Assembly (NCBI RefSeq): GCF_051020985.1
Contig: NC_134999.1
Span: 36,055,160 to 36,119,159 of the forward strand
Length of the DNA: 64,000 nt
Origin: Nomia melanderi
Lineage: Eukaryota; Arthropoda; Insecta; Hymenoptera; Halictidae
Direction: 5' to 3'
Positions within the stretch are counted from its first letter, which is position 1. Each line of letters opens with the position of its first letter. A program made the translations under genes and the position numbers. Shown here in pieces: positions 36,293 to 51,340 of the stretch. The notes below the pieces were generated by a model that was given only the letters and a program-made list of their open reading frames with translations, did no database searches and was not told where the DNA came from.

Positions 36293-39200
36293 ACCCTATC
36301 TCAAAAAGATAAAACATTCAATTCCATACAAATTTCTATCCTCTCGAAACTACTACTTATTCCCATCCCCAAAAAACTACAATCGAAAATTCAGTAGAGA
36401 CACCGGCAATATGAAAATTAATCGCTAACTATAATGAACCACTCGTTGACACATCCAATAATCGTTTCCCTCCCCGAGGAAAGAATAAAACGAAAAGGGC
36501 CGCGGAGAAAACAGACCGCGATCTGTTTCGGAGGTCAGGAGTTTCACTAGCGTATAATTAATTTCCCATGTCACTCGAGCCCCAGCCCCGGCGCTCTTGC
36601 TCGATCTGCCCCACGCAAATCCCCCGGACCACGACGACAATATTGCTGGCCATTTCGTTCGACAGTGGCCGGAGCGCCTCAGCAGTTCTCCTCCTGTTTC
36701 CCGAACCCCTTTCGCGTGGCCCAACCCCCTGCCGACCAAGAGAAAGGGGTTGACTTTACGGACAAGCAACTGGGACCGATTCCCAGCCCGGTATCGGCTC
36801 GAACGACGAGCCCTGTCCTCTTTCCGACCCTTCTCGCCGCATACCTACCCGTCAATATCGGTCCCGCGTAATTAAACATAACGGATCAACATTCGACATT
36901 ACGTAACCCGAGCCTCTCCTCGTCTTCCGTGCGGACGCGCGCGCGTATCTATTATTGGTATGCCCGGTGCACCGAACCGTGCGCACCGCCGTCGTCTATA
37001 TAGGTACCCGAACGACCTCCTGACCCCCGGTTACTCGACTCGGATCGGTTAATTGGATAAATGTCCGATGAACGGCCGGGCCATCTCTCCCTCAAGTCCT
37101 CCTGCGCCAACGTCGTCTACTCCTCCTCCTTCTCCTCTACTCCTTCTGCCATTCTCGGAGCTTTCCGTTTGGGTTATTCTGCCGCCACCTCCCCGCCCCA
37201 TTACCCCTTTACTCATTTCCGTCTATGTCCTTATCGGACTCGTTCGGAAAACAATCGCTTGTTCCGCGGAGATGAATTTATCGAAGCATGCTGCATTTCC
37301 TACGGTGAATACAGTCGCGCGGAACGGGGGGGGCGGGTGGAAGCGATTCACTGGATCAGCTTGTCGTTTCACGAATCGCGGAATTATTAATTGTGATCGA
37401 GTCAACCGCTTCGTGGATGTTTATTGTCTTGATTAATGGGGGTTAGGAGAACCGGCGGCGGGCTCGCTCTGGGAATATTGGGAACGGGCTGTGCGAGTGC
37501 TTCCGTGGTTTTATTTGTTTGCTGGAAACGTTCGGTAGCTTCGGAGAGCGGCTGTTCGGCGATTGCATTTAATTCCTTCTATCGATTGTGCGTTTATCTT
37601 AGTGTATATAGAATTTTTGGTTATTTCTAAATGTTTTGTGTATATACTTTTTTAGAATGTTTACCATTGAGTGCCTGAGATCTTGGGATCGTTGAATTTG
37701 TGTTTAAGGGTGAGGGATTCATTGTAGTCTCGGATAATTTCGATTCTACGTTAGTAATAAATTACTGTTCATTAAGGGAAACGGTAAATACGTGTCATTG
37801 ATGGTGACAAAGTTCAGGAATCGGGCACGGAACTCCAGCCACGTATATCTATTTATTTTGCGATCCCCACGGTGACGGTTTTCACGGAATATTGCATTTC
37901 CAGTTCCCGCAAACCATCTCTCTTCATTTGTCTCCTTCCGACGTTGACTTCACCCTCGGATTCTATAATCCGCTTACACCATAGTCTCATTACACAATTT
38001 ACATTATTAATTCCGCGTGTAACGCGCATACCAGCCGCGCCGTGTCTAGAACGGGAATTCATCTCGTTCCTGGCGTTAATAATTCTTTCGGGATCACCGG
38101 AGACGTTCGCGTAAACTTTAGTTTGTCATCGGAGATTTTTCCTGTCGATCGGACGCGCTATTTATATTTTGCATCTCCTCCAGACGTCGTATAACATCTG
38201 GCGTCCGTTCGAAATTAGGGTTTCCAGGCATAGATTACGATGCGTCGCGTTCACATGCCGGCGTCGCTTCTTAGTGGCGACGACGGCAAATAAGGTAGTA
38301 GGATTCTAATTGCCTGCCATAAATCAAGAACAGCACCTGCACAATTTCGAAATGTTTATGGAACGGTGACGTTTCCGCCCTTCATTAGACGCGGATATAG
38401 GTGAAACGACACACTGATTCGAGTTTAATTCATTCTCAATTAGTAGCTGAAAGGAGGGCTTGTGTCACGTTTGTCGTTAAAGATGTTGCAATCCTTTCTG
38501 TTCATTGTTGATTCATTTATCTAAATTTGAGACTCTCGAAATTTATACTTAATTCAAAAGCAAAGTTAAGTAAGAGATTGTCACTTCTGTGCTTTGATCA
38601 ACCATTCAATATTAAATCTTCAATGGTAATCAGTTTTAACTGATCGGAAAGCATCGTGGCGTACATAATACAAAGTAGTATGAGTCTGTCTTAGCCAGAC
38701 ACACAAACGAATTTTAATTTCCCCTCAATCAGTCTTATCCGTCTCGCTTGCAATTGCGTTCCCGAGTGTTTACGGGCAATTGAAAAAGCAACATTAAGTG
38801 GAATTAGATCCCTCCTTATCTGGCGTCGTGAAGGAAAGGGGTGAACGTTGCGTCCGTAGTGTTGCTCGCGAACAAGGCGAGCGGAGGGCTCGGACTATTT
38901 CATCGCCGTTTTCGAGCAGGGCGGCGAATTAGCGCGGAATTAGAGCCGGAGACACGGTGAGAGGCAGAGATTAGTGGATATGTAAATTAGACGCCTCCTT
39001 CGCCGTGCTATTTGTCATTTTTGTCGAGTTAGTCGGACAGCGGAGAAGCTACCGCGTGACGCAGGGGTGAAGTCAGTGGATATCAATTTCATTGTAGCAG
39101 ATAATATTCCTCGGCAAGCGACAAACATCGTTTACTTAAATTCTTTTCCTTCCTGACGGATATAATTGAGTAGTCGAGGATAAATGAGACGGTCTGTTTG

Positions 39201-41091
39201 CATCGTTAACAGTCGCACGCGGAACGTAAGGTTATCGAGCAAATGAAAGTACTTCTCGGACGAAGGGTAAACTGGAAAAATGAAGTACGCCGGGAAGTGG
39301 CGAGGAAGAGGGTAGGAAGAAGATAAAGTGCAACCCTCCCGCCAATAATATGCCGACAAGCTTTATTTTATTTAAGCAGCCCCAGTTTTTCATTACATTC
39401 ATTCTCACGCCTCCCTCTTCATTCTCATAAGATACACCGTCGCGAGGGGTACAGGTGAAGAAAGACTACCCCCATTACTCGAATATATTATTTACTATTC
39501 TTACTTTTGCCATTCCTCTTCGCGTCTCCTGGAATCGTTATTTCAGATTCGCTTTTTTCACATCAACGCTTCTTTACGACTCGCTTGTCATCTACAAGCA
39601 ATGCAGATAATAATATCTGATCCAGTTTTTATTACGTTTAGTTGTCTTCCGTGATTATTTCTTTAGAACTTATGTTTTTACGAAAAGAACAACGGTGGTA
39701 TTGTAATCGTAAGATTTAATTTATGCTTCATTCCGTTTCGCAAACGAGATTGAATTGTTTTTTGGATACAACAAGTTAGACAAAGATGGGTTTGTCGAAA
39801 GTATCGAAAGGAAAATATTCCAGACGCGAAGTCATTTTTAGCATACTCGATTTCATCCTGACGAACGAGCACATTTCGGGATACGAGGCAGGCAGTGCTG
39901 CCGGGAAGAAAAAGAAAGCGAACTAGGGGTGTCGGAGATGCAAGATTACTGCCGACAAAAACTTTTGCTTCGGCTAGGAGGGATTTATTCCGGAATCCCT
40001 GTAACCTATCGAAGCAGGTCATTCCACGCAATGTCCACGGTCGGAAAACTTAGATGACCTTGGGAATCGCAATCGATCGGTGAAACCTTTGGGGCGGAAC
40101 GCCTGAACTCACCCCTCTGATACATACGCGATAGGAGATTCGGCTACGCGAACGTAATCGCGTAGATTTTTACAGTCCGAGCTCACGAAAAAATATTACA
40201 CCCAATATACAACTAGTCTCCACTCTGCCGCTAACTCTTCTTGAAAACTCCTATCACCCAATTCATCATTCTTAAAACCAACAACTAAAAACCTTCAACA
40301 ACCACTCATCATATATTCTTCAATTCCTCTAAATCGATCTTCAATCCCCATATATCGGAAATTACAGTTATCAAATAATATAGTACCTTCTTCAATCCCT
40401 TTCCTAACACTAGTTATTCATACTCACGGAACCCGTCAATCTAACGAATATTGAATATTTCAAACATTATTTAGTATCAATTTAACTCGACTTCGATTCG
40501 TACGATTACGCTCTAGCCGTACATTCCGCTTTTAAAGCAACCATTTTCGCGATATATATAGAGAACACGTAGTTTCCTAGAAACAAAAACCTAAAGCGTA
40601 CAACGTCCGTAAATTTACCGTCAAAGAAACCTAGATTCCACCGGAATATTAAAATTCATACACATTCGAAAGCCACAGGCAAAATCGAGCAACCGCGTAC
40701 CGTATCAACGCTCGCTGAGCGATGGCGCGCAGAATTTTAATAAACGTTTAACGCGGAACTTTCGCGCGCCGGGATGGTAGACACTAAAACGTCACCCGGA
40801 AATCTAATCGCGCGTGCCATGAACTTCCGCGGCCGTATAAACGTTTGCGCGCGTACGTACGTCTGGGTGGCCGGGTCCTTCCTCCTTCAAGGGTACGTGA
40901 CTGCACCCGGGAGCGCCATCCCTTCTCTCCCTCTGAAACAGGAACATCGAGCGCTAACGGGAACCCGGCCGAACCGTCCGCCCGCCCGCCCACTCTCTTA
41001 GCCATTGCATACTTTATTGTGCGCATTATTTAAATGAGCGCAACTTCGCCGTAATCTTGCCACCGGAGCAAACCCCTCCGACTCCTCTCGG
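36293..41091. other. Mixed CpG-rich / AT-rich non-coding stretch
   Basis: Only unremarkable short frames. AT-rich patches near 38.4-38.8 and 40.2-40.5 kb. No exon recognised. Confidence 0.5.
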
Positions 41092-41119
41092 GTTCGTTCG
41101 TTCGTTCGTTCGTTCGTTC
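41092..41119 (+). repeat. (GTTC)7 microsatellite
   Basis: Seven perfect tetranucleotide copies. A (GA)-rich patch follows near 41280-41330. Confidence 0.95.
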
Positions 41120-44100
41120 TCTTCTGCCGCCGCCTGGCCTCACCCCCACCCAGCCTGCCGACACCCTCTCTCTCCTCTGTACCAACTACCTAAGCAACCC
41201 TTAACGTGTGGCGGTAGCTGGCGCGGAAAGGAGCGAGGAAACGGCGAAGAACGACGACGAAGAGAGGGGAAACAGAGATAGAATGAGTCAGAGCGAGAGA
41301 GAGAAAGGGGGAAAGATAGAGAGAGAGAGAGCTGGGCACAACGTCGGCCGAGGGGAACCGGGAAATCGGGGGTGGGTTTTAGGTGTGGGTGGTCGGCGGA
41401 GCTTTCCCTGGGGTTGCTGCCTGTGCTGTGGGGCAGAGAAGAGGCTGGACGACCGTGTTTTTGCGAGCTGTTTCTGCTGACCAGTGCGGCTTTTCCTGTG
41501 CGGTCATCTCTCGTCGCCTCCCAAAGCTTGTAGAGTCGCTTATTGCCCCGAAGCTCCTGTTAACCGCCCTCTTTAGCTTCCTGTCCCGACAGTCCTACCA
41601 ACGCGCTACATCTTCTACTTTCCTTTCTTTCTTCCCCCCACCTTTTTTTCCCTGTTCTCTCTGTATCGACGCGTCGGACCTTTCCTCCCGCTGATTTCTT
41701 ATGGAATTCGAGAATTGATTAACCCTTCGATGACGTCATTGCTTCCTTTATCTCTGCTTTTTATCGCTGTTTGATGTATCGGTGGACTCGTCCGGTAGTC
41801 ATGTCGGATTAGATTATGCGGAGAATGGTTTAGCGCCGTTGGTACCGTTTCGAATGAATATTTAGCAACGGTTTAAGGTAACTTCTGAGAGATAGCGTCT
41901 TTGGGGCTCGTTGAAAATTATAGACTCCGGTTTTGTAATTTCGCGCGAACCAGGGTGTTCGGGGAGTGGTAACGGTTATTCTCTTTCAATTTTGTTTTTT
42001 TCCTAAGGGTCAGTTATTAGCGGGTCTGCATTTTTTATTCGGCAAGGGACGCAGGCTACTTCGAAATCTCTCGGGCAGTGCAATTAGGCGAATTACAGAA
42101 ACGTAACAGCTGAACATTAACTCGTAATGCGACCCTTCATTTACTCGGCCGTTAGCCACACCCTACTGACCTTCAAGGGACAAGTGCCCATCATCTCCCC
42201 CCCCCCCCCGTGTCCCTTCGATCTCCACCGCTAATCGGGGTTTAGATTTAGTCCGAACACTCGCTGTTAGGTTCATGCAAATTTTCCGCGCAAAACGTTC
42301 GACGGTGTTGCTGACATTCGGCAGAATTGTGTATGGAAGATCATAAGAACTGGCTGAACGTAGGACGGAGACATCAAAGGTACCGTTTTATCGGCCGGCT
42401 CCCTTTGCCTCAAATTACTGCTGGGTTTTCTCTTATCTTCCTCCACGGTAAGCCGCGAAAGAATAACTACCAAGATATCGAGTCTGCATATGTATCAACG
42501 TGGCGAATGCTCTTTAAAGAGATAAAGGGAGGTCGGGACTGAATTATCTTTTCCCTTTCATCCCGATTTTTTCGATCAAGCAGTCAATCATTGCGGGACT
42601 CGCTGTTAACTTAACAGCGACTATATTCACACAGAATACAAGGAACATTTATTCTTTCTTTATCTTCGCCTTTCCTTAACCACAGTATATTTCTATTTTA
42701 AAAATTCTAACCAATCCTTTGATAAAAGTACAATAATTACATACATCTCCCATATATACAATAAATATTCCGACATCTAAAGGCAGCATTGTACACTCGT
42801 CTACAATAAATTAATTTTCCCTACAATTCTCGATACAGTTTCCACGAAGCACATACCCCATGACGGAGATTTATCTGGCTTCAACGCGGTACCAGTAAAT
42901 TTGTGTCAGGCCGGAGGGACGAAACGCTTAGAGAAAGAAACGAAAGAGTTGAACTCTCGAGAGGCGTTGGAAACGACTGCGGCGTGAACCCGTTTCTAGT
43001 CGCGAAATATTTGTAAATATTTTCCTTTGTGGGGCGGGCTGGCTGGTCGGGGGTTGAAGAGGCTCCTCTAGGCGGCAGGATGAGCCGAGGGTAGAAAGGA
43101 TAAAAGCTTTCTGCTCTGTACGTTTGACGGTCAAACGGATCCTGTATTTGGCAAGGCCTACACTCGTCTAAAGCCCTTCAAAGAAATGCCACGCGCTCCG
43201 CATAAGCTTCTCCTACGATTAGCGCCGGCCGGAGCGGGTTGTTTGCGTTGAAAATATTCCAACCTCTGGCGGGGCCCGTGTAGCCTTTAACAATTTTCAA
43301 GATAGATTCGTTAGTATTTACGGAGCGCAGCCGGATCCTACCGTATCAACCCCCGTACATGTTTACCTTGCTGTACGTACAACCGCGCGTCTCTGTTTTC
43401 GTCGATTTCGTGCCTCCAGTTTCGTTGTTCTTCGACTTAATTAAGTAGACCCCGGGCTCCATTACTCCGCCTCGCGATTAATCAGACCGCAGTTTGCTTA
43501 CTTGTGTTTCTTTCCCGAGCCTCGCAGCCTTTTATTCCCCGGCCTATCTAATTTTACTTATCTTCATCTAGCATTTCGTGGTTGTCCATGCTAAACTAGT
43601 CTCATTTTCGACATTCGAATGGGATTCTTTAACTTCTCCGGTTGTTTACAATGACGAATTAGATGCTACCGTAGGATCGATAGTTCGGCGTGTCGCTGTA
43701 AGAACAAAGTTTCCGGCAATAACGGGGGGAATATTAGTTGTCAAGGAAGCTTCAATCACGTAAAGGCATCGGCGATCAGTAAACAAGCGAGGGTTATTTG
43801 GGCAACGGTTAAACCGATGACTATAGGACAGTAAGCGGTCAGGGGTATTTAGGAGGGTTGTTTACGGCTACTTTTCCTCTTCCGGTCAATAAGGTTTAAC
43901 CACCCCACGAGACAGTTTCCTTAACAGCTGACGTTGCAGCTGCCATTTCCATCGTGTTTGCTCAACTTTCTTCCATTCTCCTTGTTTAAATCGCGCACAT
44001 AAAAATTCCCTTATCAACCTGCCTCCGTAACAATCCAAAAAAATGAAATCTATCGATACACACCGCCTCCGTTCAACCCTTGCGGAGCCAAACGTGGGAA

Positions 44101-47100
44101 CACCGCCGAGGTGAAACCAATGGATTCACGTAAGAGTAACGCGACGGTAGAAAGCATTTGCATGTGCCGGTCGCCCGCGCGGAAGGAACGTCTTTTTCAT
44201 CGTCTTTTGCTTTTAAGCGACTGGTTTTTTCCCTCCTTCCACGCTCATCCTCCCTTGAACCCGCGTTAGTCGATTCCATTCGCCGGGAATCGAGCACGAT
44301 AGACCACCCCGTCGATTTGCTTATATTTTTCATCATCGGAAAATAATCAACCCGCGCAGATGCCGGAGTTACTTAAGGAGACTTAACGAATACGGATTAA
44401 AAGTTCTCCACGGAGGCAACACTGGGTGGGGAGAGACGGACCAGGGTGGGGAGGAGGGAGGTGGGCGACGGTCGAAGAGGGAAAAGGAGAAAACGTTGAA
44501 CCGAGTCTGCAGAAACGGGTTGGTATTCGAGATTGGCGGCTGCAGGCGGAGTAGGCGGCTGTACGGGCCGATGGAATTGTGTTTGTATTTTAATGAGGGG
44601 GCTATGCTAATCCCTCTCGCGGCACGCAGCCGCTCCTCTCCCCCCCTCTCCCGCCCCTTGCCGCTTCGCGGGAGAAGGAAAACCCGTTTTTCCATTTCGC
44701 GGCTGCCGCAAACGGCTCACGGCGTTGAACCGAGTCTGAGCCGTGAAGAGGAGCCGCGGCGGTTACAGACCGACGAATAAATTCGCACTTCACTCGTGTA
44801 TTTGCAAATTTTAAAGGGAACCGGAGGGGGGCCCTACAACGCCCGATTGTTTTAATATCTTTTGCCTGCCGCGCTGTCTGCCTCGCTGCCGAACGAAGGG
44901 AGTTCGCGCGCCGCTTGGAAATCGAAAGGGCGAAAGGGTGGAGGGTTTTTCGCGTTGTTCCGAAACTGAGAGACGGGTTGATCGTCGATGCCTCGGGTAA
45001 ATTGAGGATTGGTGAATTCGAATTTTAGGTTATTTGCTATTTGTTCGTGTACTTTGTTAGATATTCCGTTTGATTGGGATCTTCGTAGATCAGGGTATCG
45101 GTGATCGTTGATATCCGTGTAGGTTATTATACACCGAAATCTTGAATATTAACGAAAAAGGTTATGTGTTACCTCAGTGGTATTTCAAATCTAATTGTTA
45201 CATTGCACACACGCGGCATTCAATTCTATAACTGAAATCTTCCAAGTCGCGGACTGAAATGTATCTGTATATTAAAAATAGAAGGAACCTCTTCGTTCGG
45301 AGTGACATTTCCAAATTTCCAACGCACACCCCGCGGACACAAAGGACATTTTATTTCGAGCACCATCGAGCCTTAAAGAGGACCGTCTCATCCCTTTCGG
45401 AACAAATAGTCCACCCTATACTTTCCTGACGGTGAGTATGCTCGATGATGCTGCTCGTTCTCCCGCTCCCGGCGCCGTTTCACCCCTCTTTGACCCACTG
45501 CCATAATTTCACGAATCGATAGCGTTCATACGCGTGCCTGCATACGTTCGTTTTCAACCCCCTCCCGCCCTGCCTCGCGCGGACCGATCGTTTCCTTAGG
45601 AAGGTCGTTAATCTCCGAGGGACGATTGGCGTGGTTATCGATACCGCGTCGCTACATCGTTCCGCGGAGAAAAATCGAACGGATTAAAGGAACGCCGCGC
45701 GGGCGGCACCGATAAAAAGCGAAATTAATATATTTCGATTCTTTCCGACGTGAAAGGGAGGACACGCGAAAGCAGAAATTCGTTCGGCGCGGCACGGTTT
45801 AGCGGCCGGCCGTTTCGCCCGGGGACCGAGGGCATTTTTTCCAAGGGAGCGAGTTCGGAAAGTACGAAACTTCCTGGTAGACGGGGAGTTAGGCTGATAG
45901 GGGCCAATCCAATCCGGCCGATGTATTTACAGATCACTAGACCGGCCATAGGAGCTTGTATCCCTATATCGAATTCAAATCGCGGACCGCTGTTTTTCGT
46001 ACGCGAGATACGAACACGATCGTCGCGAACTATCCCCTGCGATTCGGACTGTAGCGATCGATATCGATGATTCGAGGTATTATAGCCTTCGGGCACGGGA
46101 CACATGGATATTGCTACTTAATTCTGAATAATTTATTTGAAACTTAATATCGTAGAATCTAAGGAACTCACAGATTAAGAAACTTCATTAGCGTGTATAA
46201 ATATTTGTTCGAATCGTGAAATTATTTTCAATCGAACAGGAGACAAACAGTTCTTTCATACCGCGGTTACCGTCACCAGATTTCTTCCCCGGATTCTATA
46301 ATTTTTACAATTTCACTGGGAAAACAGGGGCGAACGATAACGTAAACACGCCTCGCCACGTCCCCCGCGGCCCCGAACGTAACGAAAGCCGTGAGCGAAT
46401 TAATTTTTGCATCAGCCGGTTATAAGCCCCCAGCGCCGGCGTCGCACGTATCGCGAAGAAAGATTGAAAATTCCTTGAATAGACGGGACAATGTTTAATC
46501 AGATCCAGAGCGCCGGCGGAGAGCGCGGGCCGTTTTGGTTGAACTTCAGCAAACATCGCGATACACGTACACATCCACACACACACACACACACACGTAC
46601 ACACACGGACCATACACACGTTACGTGCCGTATATACATGCATAACGTCGCGGACGGTGTGTACAGGAGCGTGCAAGCCTGCTTGAAATTTTCACAATTC
46701 TCTTTCGCGTACAATCGCTCCACGTGGAATCGGGGCCGGTGCTAGGCGGCGGCCGGCAGACGGTTTAAACAATCGCCGAAGGGAAAACGAGGTGGAAAGA
46801 AATAGAAAAAAAGGGGTGAGCGAGCGAACGGCCGAGAGAGAGAGAGTGAGAGGCGAACGGGAAAGGGGTGAGGAGGGAAGGGTGGAAAGGCCACGGGTGT
46901 AATCCCGCTTCTCGTCTGCTTCGTGATACATCGAGATATCGCCGAGTCGGTTGTTGACCGAAGTTTCGATGATTCTCTCCCGGTCGGAGAAAGATTCAAC
47001 CCCCTCGCCATGCCCCGGACGATTATGTGTCGGGGGCTGGTTCCGCGGGGGTTGGTTTCCATACAGCCACCGGGGACGGTATCGATGTATTTTCAATACC

Positions 47101-47563
47101 GAGACAAAGCGATATAATCCGCGTTTAATTGGAAAACTTCACGTCGTCCCTCCCCCTTTCGATACAAATCGAGACGGCACTCCGAATCCCGCGGCTCCTA
47201 CGCCGCACCCATCCCCCGCCCCGCAGCTTCGAGCCCCGTGTCCCGCGTTTACGCAGCTCCCCGGTTAACCCCTCGATGATCCACTCGTGCCACTTTCTCG
47301 AAATTAGTACGCAGTCCGCGAGATCTTCCGTTCCGCTCGCCTGTGAATTTGGAATCGCTCGGTAACGCGACGAGGGTTGATCGGCACTCTAATTTGTGAC
47401 CTCGTTTTCTTGGAGAGCCTTTGTTTTTATTTTCTATTCCCTTGGAGGTGGTTGGTGAATTATTTAGAAGTAAAGTGGCGATAATCAAAAGTACGATACA
47501 AAGAAAATATTTATATGAATTCGTATTTCCTATATTACATTAAAATCAGAGCAAACTCATCGC
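41120..47563. other. CpG-rich non-coding stretch
   Basis: No recognised exon. A poly-C run lies near 42199. A 16-bp direct repeat, cgttgaaccgagtctg, occurs at 44494 and 44723. The (CA)n tract at 46575 is listed separately. Confidence 0.5.
46575..46616 (+). repeat. (CA)n microsatellite, interrupted
   Basis: CACACACA run with GTA/GGAC interruptions; gives Val/Cys repeats in overlapping minus-strand frames. Confidence 0.9.
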
Positions 47564-47781
47564 TTAACACTAGAATGAGCATTTAATACGATTGATATGT
47601 AATCTCTATAAAAATTGTAACAGTAGATTATTTTCAGTTTCTTTGGATATTCATCATAGTACTCTAAAACTATTTATTTCCAAAATCAGTTCAAATATTC
47701 AATCCTTTTAAGATATTAGTAACTGCGAAGCAAACAAATCGAAACCAGTCATTTTGACTGTTACAGTAGTTCTAGTGTTAA
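47564..47781 (-). mobile_element. TTAA-flanked MITE, family 2, copy G
   Basis: 218 bp; ends TTAACACTAGAA and AGTTCTAGTGTTAA. The inverted sequence matches copy H (57384-57598) along its length, sharing TCTTTGGATATTCATC-type and AATTGTAACAGTAGATTATTTTC-type blocks. Non-coding. Confidence 0.8.
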
Positions 47782-50700
47782 TTAATCTACTTTACACATC
47801 AATATCAATATAATCTAGCAAACATCCAAAACCCAGTACTTCCAGCCAGTACTTCCAAAACAAAAATCATTTCTCCAAATGATCCCTGTAAAAAGCAGAC
47901 TATATAAGAAACTACCCGAAGCCCACCTTCTTCCCATGAATTTCACGAGATACCCGGGGTGTCGTCACCTCGTGTATACTGCATCCGCATTTTTCCCCTG
48001 GAGGAACTTGGCCTAGGATGGGGTTAAATTTGAAAAGTTTTTTAAGCGCGCTTTGTCGTTGCCCGGCGGTGCAGTTTCGAGGGGAACTCGCGCGGGCGGC
48101 GGATCCGCCTCGTTCCTGTTTGCCCGTCAGTCATGTCGTTCCCGTAACTTTCGGGGATGATTAACCTGGTGTGACGGCGGAAAATAACCTTGGCCGACGC
48201 GTCGTCTTGTTCACATCGCTGGAAGACGGTGTTACCCGTCTCGTCCCGCGGCTGCGACATCGCCGCGGTTGAATCGTGTAATTTCGCCCGACTTCCGGTA
48301 AACTAGTTTCGCACGGCAGAGTTTCGTCCCCACCGGTAGCCTGCCTGAATATTTTAATCCCATGGAATAATTATGTTGTGTAGATACCGGCGTTCGTTAA
48401 TCGAGATTAATCGAGAAGAAAGAATCTGCTTCGTATTTTCCTCCTTCTTTTTTTTCCTTTTTTTTCGTGGCACGACGAAAGTTTTCTCTGGCAGTTAAAT
48501 GTATGCTGTTAAGAAAGAACAGTAAATCTCGGCCGAGGGAAAAGTTTGAAGTGCGGCATGAAAAGTATATTCCTCGTAAACTTAACTTCGGTTCCGGAGG
48601 ATGTACAACAACGGCTTCGTGTTATCAGTGCATTAAATGTTGAACTTGTCCGTAAACATTATACCAGCCTCTGTTCGAGGTTGTTCGTAACGTTTGCCAA
48701 TTTAAAATCATCGGCGGCACCTCGTCACACAGTTTCGCGTGTCCGTTCCTAATAACATATATCACGGATTGGTATTTCAGGGTGTCCTTATTACAGACTT
48801 GTCACGCAATCGTGTCTCTACTAATTACAAAGCCGCATCTTTAATTATAAACTATATTAATTCGACCCTTGCCAGACGACGTAGTTCTGGTACCACCCAC
48901 ACCATATCTTCCCTCAAATTTCCACGAAGTCGGAAGTATGTAGTCTCGACAGACGATTAGAATATTTTTAATTCATAAACTTTCCAGTGAGATCACGGTA
49001 AAAAGAAATATTTACCTTCGATTATATACTTGTCCTAGACACAAATCCTTATCGTTATTAAATATTAATCAAAATTCCCCCATTGTTACACCTGGGAAAT
49101 CAAGTATTAATATTGTTCCATATTTCCTAAGTATTGAACCTGTCCACAATTCGCGCAGTCTAAGAAACCTCTTAAGTCCTCGGTATTCTTTCAAAGCACC
49201 CTATATAAAACCTCCCTTTCCCGCAACTCTTGTTTTTAAAGGGCGAAGAAGTCCTCCGGAAGAATCTTCCTCCGCGCGGCGGAGGACGGTCGCGATAATT
49301 GTTATTGCCGTAACGCCTGTTATAAATGATTCGGAAGATTCGCTCTTTGATTGTTATGCCCTGTACTTAATAATACCTCGTCGGAAAGAGATCGGGGCCG
49401 AGCCGCAGTCAGACGGAGCAACGAAATCAGCCGTGAGAAGGCTCGCTCACCCTTCCATCCGTTTAGCCGCGCTTTTAAATGTCTTTCAAGTTTTCAGCTG
49501 CGCGCAGCATTCCTGGCCCGACAATCGGAGGGGTTACCCGCTGCCCTTTGTCCCGATAATTAAATCTAACGATTGTCATATTTTAATTGTTCTTCTTTAC
49601 CAACGGACACGGCCGATACCGTGACGACGACGACGACGTCGGCTCGGCCCGGCCGGGTCAGCCGAGGGTTGGGGGACCGTGGTAGGGGGCGACTTTTGTT
49701 CCATTACGTATCTTTGTCGTTTCGCCCGGCGGACTTATCGTTTTACAATCTTAATTGCTGCGCCCGACCACCCACGGGCCGTTTGTGACGGTAGCGTTTT
49801 CGAGATGTGAAACGTTAATCGACAAATTGTTTCCACGGTTAATTGACTAAACATCCGCTACCCTTTCGCCGGCACTCTCCTCTGAGAAGAGTCTCCGGCG
49901 AGAAATTAATGATCTCGCTGGAAATCAATTTTTGTTACCTTCTTTGTTACTTTGCCGGAGTATTTCCAGCGTAACGAAGGGACTTCTAATTAGAAATAGT
50001 CGGGGGAAGCTTATCGACCCTTTGCTTTATCGAGTCGGACTCCCAGGAATAGGTATGAATAATAATGAATACTATTTATCCCTTTTAATCTGAAAGAAAC
50101 ACTATTCCCTTACAATGATTATACACAAACAGATGTATCTTTCTCTGGAATAACAATTCGAAACACAACGAAGCGAACCGCAACGAATTCCCCATTGATT
50201 CGGCATAAACTTCCGTGATAGCCGGGAAGACGTCTCCAGTAGTCGATACCAATCCGAAACTCGAGAGCCAATAGAAGGTAGATCGGGGTGGGTGTAGCCA
50301 GCCGATAGAAAGCCCATTAGCTGATCTTTTTTTGCTCGGTGTATCACGGGACACGAGAACACCTAATTCCGTCTACGTTGTACGGGGCTCGCGGGGCGGG
50401 GGGACGGCGAAGTCGGATTATACGGGCGAAACGATGGATCCGCTCGCCGGTATCTCCGACAGATAATCGCAATTGGTTGGTGGCGCACGCCGTGATTCCC
50501 GCAATGCCGGAAAACATTCTCAATATTTGCAGATTGCAATGAGACATGCGAGGCGGCCGCCTCCTTTTTTCGCCCTCTTTTTAGATTCCGCTTCAGGCGG
50601 TTTCGAGACACACGCTCACCGGTAATGGGCCTCCGCCACCCCCTCCACCCCGTCGGTTCTTTCTTCGTTCACCTTTCTCCCGAACGTTCTTCTTTTCCCT

Positions 50701-51169
50701 CCACCCTTCTGCTTAGGAACCCTCGCTAGCCCCTTCGAAGAAGGCCACCGGTACTCCACCCCTCCTCCGGCGGCGTTCGCTCCCACCCCTACGACGTCCT
50801 CCCATCGAGCCCTCAATTTACCTCAACGGCACTTCCTCCTCTTCTGTCGGATCGTAGGTGTCAATTTGGCCTCGAGTACCTGCCGAAGTTTTCACGAGTC
50901 TTCCCCTTTTGTCCTTTTTAATTTTTCGCCATACCACTCGAACGTTTGTCCCCGTTGATTGGATTCTTTGCCCGATGAAAGCGCCTGCCTGCCCGCCGTC
51001 ATGCACTCGAGCGGCTCGGGAATCATTCTGCGACGGGGTTTCTGGGAAAATGGAATAATTTCGATTTTTCCAGGGGCGGAGGGTTTATTGTTACTGCTTC
51101 GCTTCCGTGGGGATCTTTTGGTCCTTTTCGCGAGAAGATTCTGTGTTGTTAATATTCGATACAACTGTA
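47782..51169. other. Non-coding stretch
   Basis: Mixed composition with no exon recognised on either strand. Confidence 0.5.
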
Positions 51170-51340
51170 TTAACCCTTTTCCGAGCGATTTTTAGTATGA
51201 CCTTTCAGCGACTCCGATTCATTTCTGCCGTGAAAGATTGAAGACCCTCTTTGTTGTTAAAGAAACGCGTATACATTTGAAAGCTACATATAACTTATCT
51301 TACAATATCGCCACAATGACGGCGGAGTGCAAAGTGTTAA
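51170..51340 (+). mobile_element. TTAA-flanked MITE, family 1-related, copy D
   Basis: 171 bp; left TTAACCCTTTTCCGAGCGA, right GGCGGAGTGCAAAGTGTTAA. Imperfect inverted ends of the family 1 type, shorter than the other copies, so probably internally deleted. Confidence 0.6.

Noticed and set aside
46305..46723. Cys/Val-rich minus-strand frames
   Set aside because: Translation of the (CA)n microsatellite.
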